From positions 1-13,988 of the forward strand of contig JAZNIJ010000213.1 in assembly GCA_045577455.1 (NCBI GenBank): a stretch of DNA of 13,988 nt, written 5' to 3'. This stretch comes from SIG653 sp045577455. Lineage in GTDB: Bacteria; Bacillota; Clostridia; Oscillospirales; CAG-382. Of the stretch, positions 1-5,292 are shown in pieces (the stretch's first letter is position 1; every line of letters starts with the position of its first letter). Position numbers and translations under genes: made by a program. The notes under the pieces were generated by a model. The model saw only the letters and a program-made list of their open reading frames with translations, did no database searches and was not told where the DNA came from.

Positions 1-2
1 TA

Positions 3-512
3 AATAATAATGATTTTTATATCTATTATTTATTAGAGCAGAAAAATGGTGATATTTATATCTTTGAGGGTTTAGGTAATAATACTTTCTTCAATTGGGG
101 ATATAAACTGAAAGAATATAGCGGTACATCCGTTAAAGAAGGCACAATTAACAGAAATGAAACCTCAAACAACGAGAATATAGATTATTTAAAGAAAAAA
201 TATCCCGAATTTTTTGGACTTGATACATTCAAGGGACTTGAAGTATATGTAGGTCAGCTTGGCAGCACCTCCTATTCCTGTATTCTTAAATCGGGGAAAA
301 ACAGTGAGTATCGAATTGAGGAGATATGGGGGGATATGATAAAAAAAACAGCATCAATTGAAGAAATGGCAACAATTGTTTCTTCATATGGATTACCCAA
401 AGAAAGTATAAGTATAATTCCAAGAACCATGCCACATTCAAGTTATCATTATGTTATTGATGAGGAATATAAAAACAGACTTGAAGAACTTTTCTGGCGT
501 TATTATCCTTAA
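3..512 (+). CDS. C-terminal part of an unrecognised protein (5' end outside window)
   Basis: An open frame runs from the window edge to a TAA at 510-512, giving about 169 residues with no start codon that clearly fits, so the N-terminus lies to the left. The visible protein is hydrophilic and rich in Asn, Lys, Glu and Tyr. It contains KKYPEFFGLDTFKGLEVYV, a middle stretch with IEEIWGDMIKK and TIVSSYGLP, and ends in EELFWRYYP. This layout resembles hypothetical proteins often seen in gut Firmicutes, but I cannot name a family or function. No transmembrane segment is visible in this part. It is convergent with the SGNH hydrolase gene, and a shared hairpin lies between them. Codon use is AT-rich like the rest of the host-type sequence. 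I am confident that it is coding and have no view on its role. Confidence 0.75.
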   Translation, partial: NNNDFYIYYLLEQKNGDIYIFEGLGNNTFFNWGYKLKEYSGTSVKEGTINRNETSNNENIDYLKKKYPEFFGLDTFKGLEVYVGQLGSTSYSCILKSGKNSEYRIEEIWGDMIKKTASIEEMATIVSSYGLPKESISIIPRTMPHSSYHYVIDEEYKNRLEELFWRYYP

Positions 513-572
513 TTACAATAGTTACTAAAATTACTTAAAGACACACTTCCCTATTTGTTTCCAAATATTTTA

Positions 573-617
573 AAGCAAAACACTGTCGGTTTATAAATAA
601 CTGATGGTGTTTTGCTT
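573..617. terminator. Hairpin between convergent genes, likely bidirectional terminator
   Basis: AAGCAAAACAC (573-583) and GTGTTTTGCTT (607-617) form a perfect 11-bp stem with a partly pairing interior. It lies between the stop codon of the left + strand gene (512) and the stop of the minus-strand SGNH gene (631). On the minus strand the stem is followed by a short T/A-rich tail (TTTAAAATATTT), so it fits best as the terminator of the SGNH gene. It may also stop transcription from the left, but no strong T run follows on the + strand. Confidence 0.6.
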
Positions 618-630
618 CATTGAAAATATC

Positions 631-1959
631 TTATTCAATTAGATTTATCGAAATAAAATCTCTCTCGCTTTGGTTTTCATCAATCCAACAAACTCTGCAA
701 TTCTCTATTAGGAAATCATCATCCTTTAACTTGTTATTGTTGTCCGAATAAACAACTATTTCATTGCAAAAATACTTTTTTAAGTCTTTTACTTTGCATA
801 AATTGATATATATACAACCATCAGATATATACAATTCTCCTTCTCCACTTGGTACAAATCCTGCCATAAACTTTGCGCATATAACATCAGCATAGTTTAT
901 CATATAATTTGATATTGTTGAAATAAAAATATTGTACCCTTTTGAGTTAGGGTGAACAGAATCGCAAAGCAAATCATCATAAACAAAGTTTGCATAAATG
1001 TCAATGTAATGAGAATCTGTTTCATAAGCAACTTCTTTTATTGCTTCGATAAACTTTGGATAACATTCCGAAAGCCCACCATAATTTTTATATCTATCAT
1101 AATTCAAGCTCTCTGTATTTATATTATTTGGAGTTATAAAAATAGGTATAGCTCCTATTGTTTTACATCTGCTATGCAATTGATGAAGTTCATCTTTAAA
1201 TATCTCAACAGTTTTATCACTATAATAATATTGAACACAATCATTTATACCGAACATAATTAAAACGATATCAGGAGAAAATGGCAAAACATCACGGTCA
1301 AACCGATTCAACGCTTCTTTTGTTCTATTTGCACTCACTCCGGCGTTTATAACATTACATCCAAGCATATCGGATATTTTTTCCGTCCATCCACCATTAC
1401 AAGTCGTGCTATCGCCCAAAGCAACAATTGTTTTACCTGCATAAGCAGTTGGCTCTGTATTTCTTTTTAAATATTTAACTGTAAAATAAGATTTTGTTGA
1501 AAATGTCCCCTCTGAAAGATTCCCTTCAGTTATTATTGTTTTATTTGTAAAATCCAATCCGTTTGGAATCAACACATCTCCAACTCTGATTTTTGACCAT
1601 ATTTTAAAATTCTTTTTCCCAAATGTATTTCCGCTTTCATATTCAGGATTATATGAAAAACATAGTCCAATAGCATTCTGTCCTACTTTTTTCGTATATG
1701 AACAATGAGATGCCACCTTCTCTACAACAACAAATCCACCAACACTTGAATTATATTCGGCATATAATTTGTGATAATATAAACCCGATATTGTACCACC
1801 CGAAAAAACTATATTCATCATATTGATATAATCGTTCCATAAGTCTCCTGTTTTAGAAATATATATTTTATCATTGCCATCATCGCCATGAGTCTCCACT
1901 AAAGGTATAAAACAAACTATTGTGACTAAAGATAAAATTAAAGCAATAATTCTTTTCAT
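631..1959 (-). CDS. Secreted SGNH/GDSL-family hydrolase
   Basis: A 442-residue protein that begins with a signal peptide-like segment (MKR followed by about 16 hydrophobic residues), so it probably acts outside the membrane. The SGNH catalytic domain occupies roughly residues 175-355. Block I is ALGDST (Ser184), block II NAGVSAN (Gly207), block III FGIND (Asn239), and block V CDSVHPN (Asp333 and His336). The complete Ser-Asp-His set points to an active esterase or lipase-like hydrolase, for example deacetylation of cell-wall or dietary glycans. The sequence does not identify the substrate. About 130 residues between the signal peptide and the SGNH domain, and about 80 after it, match no domain I recognise and may bind carbohydrate or the cell wall. 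The start at 1959 is preceded by GGGGGAAG at good spacing. It stands alone on its strand, convergent with the left-hand gene. Whether it is host DNA or cargo of an older element is unclear. Confidence 0.88.
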   Translation of the reverse strand: MKRIIALILSLVTIVCFIPLVETHGDDGNDKIYISKTGDLWNDYINMMNIVFSGGTISGLYYHKLYAEYNSSVGGFVVVEKVASHCSYTKKVGQNAIGLCFSYNPEYESGNTFGKKNFKIWSKIRVGDVLIPNGLDFTNKTIITEGNLSEGTFSTKSYFTVKYLKRNTEPTAYAGKTIVALGDSTTCNGGWTEKISDMLGCNVINAGVSANRTKEALNRFDRDVLPFSPDIVLIMFGINDCVQYYYSDKTVEIFKDELHQLHSRCKTIGAIPIFITPNNINTESLNYDRYKNYGGLSECYPKFIEAIKEVAYETDSHYIDIYANFVYDDLLCDSVHPNSKGYNIFISTISNYMINYADVICAKFMAGFVPSGEGELYISDGCIYINLCKVKDLKKYFCNEIVVYSDNNNKLKDDDFLIENCRVCWIDENQSERDFISINLIE

Positions 1960-2145
1960 AAACTTCCCCCCATGCTAATACATATGGAAGATTACAGAAA
2001 AATATGATTATTTTAAAAATATTATCTTGCGCATCTTTATTTTTGAATCCACAATCAAACTGTATTATCGGAGTATGCTAGTTGCAAAACATTACAAGAT
2101 AGTTATTGAAATATAAACCCTTTTAATATTCATACCAAAATAGAA
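1960..2145. other. AT-rich gap upstream of the SGNH gene
   Basis: No credible gene is present here. The segment must contain the promoter and ribosome binding site (GGGGGAAG just before the ATG at 1959) of the minus-strand SGNH hydrolase. I could not pick out a convincing -35/-10 pair. Confidence 0.5.
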
Positions 2146-2185
2146 AGATGCTCTGCCGTAAAAAGCAGAGCATCTTGACTTTTTT
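2146..2185 (+). terminator. Rho-independent terminator-like hairpin
   Basis: AGATGCTCTGC (2146-2156) pairs perfectly with GCAGAGCATCT (2165-2175) around an 8-base loop (CGTAAAAA). TGAC and a run of six T's follow on the + strand, ending at 2185. No + strand gene precedes it in the visible sequence. It may insulate the element boundary or be left over from a removed gene. Confidence 0.6.
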
Positions 2186-2204
2186 GCTGTCAAATTGCTG
2201 TCAA
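2184..2204 (+). repeat. Paired TTGCTGTCAA direct repeats, candidate integrase arm site (distal element)
   Basis: TTGCTGTCAA occurs at 2184-2193 and again at 2195-2204, an 11-bp period. It ends about 58 bp left of the att-like core at 2263. This mirrors the TCGTATCAA pair, which sits about 57 bp from the second core near 5295. Short tandem direct repeats flanking a core are the usual form of tyrosine-integrase arm sites. The assignment is an inference from layout, because no integrase is encoded nearby. Confidence 0.45.
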
Positions 2205-2262
2205 TAGCGAAACGAGAACTGCAAAAGCCCTTGAAATAAGGGGTCTTCAGAGGTGTAGTATT

Positions 2263-2272
2263 ATTCCCACTC
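2263..2272 (+). other. att-like core, left copy (ATTCCCACTC)
   Basis: Identical to and in the same orientation as 5295-5304, which is the end of guaA. Read on the minus strand it gives GAGTGGGAATAA, that is Glu-Trp-Glu-stop, the classic 3' end of guaA, although the upstream bases (GGCAAAA) are not guaA. This is what recombination inside the last codons of guaA would leave at the far end of an inserted element. Ten bases is short, but the guaA match makes chance unlikely. Confidence 0.65.
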
Positions 2273-2362
2273 TTTTGCCTTTCGGCGTTATTGGCTCCGT
2301 ATGGTGCCAAACAATCCATTTTGACGCGATTTTTCTGCTCATTCCGCTGTTTCCGCAAGAAA

Positions 2363-2384
2363 ATCGTATCAAGCATCGTATCAG
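2363..2384 (+). repeat. Paired ATCGTATCA direct repeats, left candidate arm site
   Basis: ATCGTATCA occurs at 2363-2371 and 2375-2383, a 12-bp period, starting about 90 bp inside the left core. A near-identical pair in the same orientation lies at the right end (5219-5237). Matching short repeats at both ends fit integrase arm binding sites of one element. Confidence 0.5.
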
Positions 2385-2712
2385 CATTATACCATACCCG
2401 CTGGGCTTTAGCAAGGGGGTTGGACACATTCCCGGTAGTTAACTGCCAGATGCCTTTCCGGTATGTCATAATATAGGTGTACCCGCGGGGAGAGCGCGGG
2501 TGCTCCATGACCGGGATACTCATTCTATTCGGTCGAGGACTACGGCATCCTTTTGTCGCAGGTTCATTGAATCAGCCCCGTCAGTTCTCCTGTGCTGGCG
2601 GGGTGTTCCTATTCTTTCAGGCAAAATCATTTCTGCATTTCTGCACAGAAGAAAAAGAACCCCAAAACGGAGAAAAGGGTGCGTTTTAGCACAAAAAGAA
2701 AGGTTTATAGGA

Positions 2713-2752
2713 AACTCCGGGTGTGGGACAACCTGTCCCCACACCCGGAGTT
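2713..2752. repeat. Very stable inverted repeat upstream of rep
   Basis: AACTCCGGGTGTGGG (2713-2727) pairs perfectly with 2738-2752. With one bulged C at about 2737 the stem extends to about 18 bp around an ACC loop. It lacks a T run on either side, so it is not a standard terminator. Lying 125 bp ahead of a rolling-circle Rep gene, it could be a single-strand origin, part of the replication origin, or a block on rep transcription. Confidence 0.6.
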
Positions 2753-2835
2753 ATTTCTGCGATTACTGCAACTTGGGCAAATGTGCCCGGTGCTTGTGCT
2801 GTGAATATAGCCCCGCTGTCATTATCTAATCGCCA

Positions 2836-2863
2836 GCCCGGAACTCTCTATACTACGCCGGGC
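2836..2863 (+). other. Candidate double-strand origin hairpin with TACTACG in the loop
   Basis: GCCCGG (2836-2841) and CCGGGC (2858-2863) form a 6-bp all-GC stem around a 16-base loop. The loop ends in TACTACG (2851-2857), directly next to the stem. Plasmids of the pMV158 family are nicked by Rep within TACTACG/AC exposed in a hairpin loop, and the Rep encoded 14 bp downstream carries a Rep_2-like (pMV158-type) HUH domain. Both the sequence and its position in the loop fit. A seven-base match alone could be chance, so this remains a prediction. Confidence 0.5.
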
Positions 2864-2876
2864 ACAGGAGGCTATT

Positions 2877-4208
2877 ATGGCACGCAAAAACTCTTTTCTA
2901 TCCCTCTCGCATGAGGACAAACTACAGTATCGGTGGTCATCTATGCTGGAAATTGAATCCGGCCTTGACCATTGCACTGTAGACCAGCTTATCGCAGTAC
3001 TGAAAACAATCTCAGCTGTTTCAATGTACATCCTGGTCGTTCACGACCAAGATGTAAAAGACGGCAAAGAGGTCAAGCCGCACTTTCATTGTTTGGTAAG
3101 GCTGAGAGCGCAGATTCAGAACTCGACACTGCTGAAGGCGTTCGATGACCATACGGGGCATGAACGCTCCGTAAACACCCGCCCCATAGAATCATGGGAG
3201 GCTGCTGTGGTCTATCTGCTCCACGAAACAACATCCGCAAAATCCAAGGAAAAGTACCCGCTGACCGCGCTCAGGGCATCCGATGGCGTGAATGCATCCG
3301 AGTACTGGATGCAGTGCTACGAGCGCTATCTGCACCGCCGCTCTACCAAGGATGACACCGTCGTGGAAAGCGATGACGGAAAGAAGCGGCGCACCTTGCG
3401 CGCCCGCATCGAATACTACAAGCCTTTAATTGAGAGCGGGCAGCTTCGCGAATACAACATGACCGACTATCAAGACGAGGAAACATTCATTGCAGACAGG
3501 GGGTTAATCAAGCAGCTTATGGACTACGATATGAAGCGCCGCAAGCTGGAGGGGCATTTTGAGAAAATGCGGGTGTACTGGTTCTCCGGTCCTGCCGGAG
3601 CACGCAAGACCGCATTTGCAAAATACATCTGCCAAGACCACGGCTACGGCATACCCTACATCACGGGCTTCGGTAAGGATTTCTTGGGTGAGTACGAGGG
3701 GCAGCGATTTGTGATACTGGACGACTTCCGCCCGGACAACGCGGCAGCGTCCACGCTGCTGAAGCTGCTTGACCCGTACACCCGCTCGTCGGTAGACAGC
3801 CGCTACCGGAACAAGTGGCTTGCTGCTGACTATGTGGTGATAACCGCACCGCAGACACCGGAGCAGTGGTGGCAGTATCACCGCGACCACGGCGACGAGT
3901 ATGCCGGGGCGTGGGAACAATTAACGCGCCGTATCAACGGCGCCTCAATGCACTTTAATATGGACGGCAGTGTGCAGTATGTGTGCTACGATGCCGCAGG
4001 GCATACGCAACTCACGAAGAAGCTTCAATTGCCGAGCAAGTTCATAGAATGGCTGGACGAGCAAAAGCGCGTAGGTGTGCTCCCGACGGATTTGCTGGAA
4101 TCCTACTTTGGCGCGGATGTTCGGACAGCCGTACCGCCCGTCGCTCCGGTGGTAGTGGAAGAAGAACCGGAAGCGGATGACGGCGGAGAACTACCATTCC
4201 CGGAATAA
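2877..4208 (+). CDS. rep: Rolling-circle replication initiator, HUH nuclease plus SF3 helicase (CRESS-like Rep)
   Basis: A 443-residue replication initiator that would nick the element's origin, stay attached through a tyrosine and unwind DNA. The N-terminal HUH endonuclease has motif I VVHDQD (His56-Asp57), motif II KPHFHCL (His69 and His71, metal binding) and motif III VVYLLHE (Tyr113, likely nicking residue), a set like Rep_2/pMV158 initiators. A superfamily 3 helicase follows, with Walker A GPAGARKT (238-245), Walker B RFVILDDFRP (Asp282-Asp283), motif C VVITAPQTPEQWW (about 321-332) and a likely arginine finger in LTRRIN (Arg351/352). This two-domain plan matches CRESS-DNA virus Reps and their plasmid relatives in bacteria. 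The C-terminus (from about 418) is proline-rich and acidic, ending ELPFPE. AGGAGG lies 5 bases before the ATG. The gene is GC-richer than its surroundings, which suggests transfer. It converges on the lipoprotein gene 31 bp away, with no hairpin between them. Confidence 0.88.
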   Translation: MARKNSFLSLSHEDKLQYRWSSMLEIESGLDHCTVDQLIAVLKTISAVSMYILVVHDQDVKDGKEVKPHFHCLVRLRAQIQNSTLLKAFDDHTGHERSVNTRPIESWEAAVVYLLHETTSAKSKEKYPLTALRASDGVNASEYWMQCYERYLHRRSTKDDTVVESDDGKKRRTLRARIEYYKPLIESGQLREYNMTDYQDEETFIADRGLIKQLMDYDMKRRKLEGHFEKMRVYWFSGPAGARKTAFAKYICQDHGYGIPYITGFGKDFLGEYEGQRFVILDDFRPDNAAASTLLKLLDPYTRSSVDSRYRNKWLAADYVVITAPQTPEQWWQYHRDHGDEYAGAWEQLTRRINGASMHFNMDGSVQYVCYDAAGHTQLTKKLQLPSKFIEWLDEQKRVGVLPTDLLESYFGADVRTAVPPVAPVVVEEEPEADDGGELPFPE

Positions 4209-4239
4209 TATAGGCGTTCGACAAATGCAACTTTGAAAA

Positions 4240-5055
4240 TTAGTCGTTTCCATCGTAGATGGTTTCTATATATTCAAACTCATTTACAACAGTAGCACCA
4301 TAAATTGTATCGTTGCCCGTGCCAATTTGAAGGTATCTATGCTCGCCACTTTCGATAGGCAATTCGTAATAGCAGTATATGTTTTTTGCATTTGGCTGTC
4401 CAAACTGTTTTGTAAATTCAGAAAAACTGTTGGAAACTTTGAAAAAATTTCTAACAGCATCAATATTCAGCGGTTCTGTCGAAGTGGAGTACATATGGGG
4501 GTGTCCACTAATACATCTTATTTCGTTTTCTATTGTGGCATCGGCATGAACAGTAAGTCCCACGGAATCGACTATTTTTAAATTATCATCGTACTCTAAA
4601 ATACAATACTCATCTGCTGTGTAAAAGTCCAATTGAACGATACCTATTTGTTGGTCATCATAAGTTTTTTCATACATCAAGTCCAAATAGCACCAGTAAT
4701 AGGCGTTACCAGAACGGACAGGAAAACTTGTGAAGGCGTTTTTGCTATGCTTACCATCATCATAGGATGCTCCACCGCCCAAAAGACCATCCCAACCTAT
4801 TTCATCAGTTGGGCCTGCATATATTGATAACAATTTGTCAATTTGGTCTTCTAAATCTTCATCTTGTTCCCTAACAGAAGGAGAGAATAAATTATAAATT
4901 GCCTCATTGTCTCTTTTATCTAATGCGTTAAATAGCGAGGTTATAGCATCATTATATGCTGTTTTTTCTTTTGAATCATCTATATATACAAGTCCACAAC
5001 CAGAGAGTGTTAGTAAATAAAGTATACATATCAAGAAAATAGCGACTTTCTTCAT
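4240..5055 (-). CDS. Putative lipoprotein, DUF5104-like
   Basis: A 271-residue protein with a lipoprotein signal peptide: MKK, a hydrophobic stretch, and lipobox LSGC with Cys20 as the lipidation site. It is therefore likely anchored on the outer face of the membrane. Residues about 33-160 contain ALDKRDNEAIYNLFSPSVRE and look like the DUF5104 group of Firmicutes lipoproteins, a family of unknown function; this is from memory and not tested. The last 60 residues (FSEFTKQFGQP, then YYELP and RYLQIG) recall the small BamE/SmpA-like fold seen at the ends of such proteins. The start at 5055 has a GGGGGATAGG ribosome site and its own promoter upstream. It is the only apparent cargo gene of the guaA element. 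Its AT-rich composition differs from rep, so the two probably have separate histories. No defence or toxin motif is visible. Confidence 0.75.
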   Translation of the reverse strand: MKKVAIFLICILYLLTLSGCGLVYIDDSKEKTAYNDAITSLFNALDKRDNEAIYNLFSPSVREQDEDLEDQIDKLLSIYAGPTDEIGWDGLLGGGASYDDGKHSKNAFTSFPVRSGNAYYWCYLDLMYEKTYDDQQIGIVQLDFYTADEYCILEYDDNLKIVDSVGLTVHADATIENEIRCISGHPHMYSTSTEPLNIDAVRNFFKVSNSFSEFTKQFGQPNAKNIYCYYELPIESGEHRYLQIGTGNDTIYGATVVNEFEYIETIYDGND

Positions 5056-5090
5056 TTTCCTATCCCCCTAAATTTTATGTTTGTAGATAA

Positions 5091-5119
5091 ATTATACCAC
5101 GGAAATGTGAACTTTTCAA
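5091..5119 (-). promoter_or_regulatory. Sigma-A-type promoter of the lipoprotein gene
   Basis: On the minus strand TTGAAA (5119-5114) and TATAAT (5096-5091) are separated by exactly 17 bp. The -10 box ends about 35 bases ahead of the ATG at 5055. This is close to consensus and suggests the lipoprotein is expressed independently from the integrated element. Confidence 0.7.
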
Positions 5120-5141
5120 CACATATCCATGACGTTTATGC

Positions 5142-5178
5142 AAGAACGCATACGGGCGGCTGCCGTATGCGTTCTTTT
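5142..5178 (+). terminator. Strong hairpin near the right end of the element
   Basis: AAGAACGCATACGG (5142-5155) pairs perfectly over 14 bp with CCGTATGCGTTCTT (5163-5176) around a 7-base loop; the T's run to 5178. It reads as a + strand terminator that would stop transcription from rep before it runs antisense into guaA. It also sits just upstream of the lipoprotein promoter on the other strand. Confidence 0.6.
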
Positions 5179-5192
5179 CGTTATACAACAAA

Positions 5193-5218
5193 ACGGACCC
5201 CGCTTTCGCGGAGTCCGT
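5193..5218. terminator. Second hairpin at the element's right end
   Basis: ACGGACCCCGC (5193-5203) pairs with GCGGAGTCCGT (5208-5218), with one mismatch and a TTTC loop. No strong T run follows on either strand; on the minus strand a TTTGTTGTAT tail follows. It could end transcription from the guaA operon or act as a structural boundary element next to the arm repeats. Confidence 0.5.
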
Positions 5219-5237
5219 CGTATCAAAATCGTATCAA
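5219..5237 (+). repeat. Paired CGTATCAA direct repeats, right candidate arm site
   Basis: CGTATCAA occurs at 5219-5226 and 5230-5237, an 11-bp period, ending about 57 bp before the guaA core. It matches the pair at 2363-2384 in sequence and orientation, giving the element the same repeat type at both ends. Confidence 0.5.
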
Positions 5238-5292
5238 ATTGGATTTGCCATTTTAAAAATCGTTGATTTTCAAGACTTTTTTGAGTGCGAAA

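Larger units (their letters stand above)
2385..2876 (+). other. Gene-free, hairpin-rich leader and probable origin region of rep
   Basis: No convincing gene is present; open frames here lack a family resemblance and good ribosome sites. The segment holds a series of inverted repeats: 2481-2487/2495-2501 (ACCCGCG/CGCGGGT), 2576-2584/2595-2603 (CCCCGTCAG/CTGGCGGGG), a very strong one at 2713-2752, 2775-2779/2784-2788 (GGGCA/TGCCC), and 2836-2841/2858-2863. Stacked hairpins ahead of a rolling-circle rep gene are typical of double-strand and single-strand origins and of leader control of Rep expression. I could not identify a clear rep promoter. Confidence 0.5.

Noticed and set aside
2184..2384. 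Possible CRISPR-like repeats
   Set aside because: Only paired 9-10 bp units with no spacers, and the pairs differ in sequence. The layout fits integrase arm sites.
2092..2523. Minus-strand 143-residue open frame across the left element boundary
   Set aside because: It runs through a terminator hairpin, both repeat pairs and the att-like core, has no family resemblance and no good ribosome site.
2477..2829. Overlapping small + strand frames upstream of rep
   Set aside because: They cover several strong inverted repeats, show no recognisable motif, and overlap each other in different frames. Best read as a non-coding leader.
3504..3920. Long minus-strand frame opposite rep
   Set aside because: Shadow of a GC-rich coding region. 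The rep frame contains all HUH and helicase motifs.
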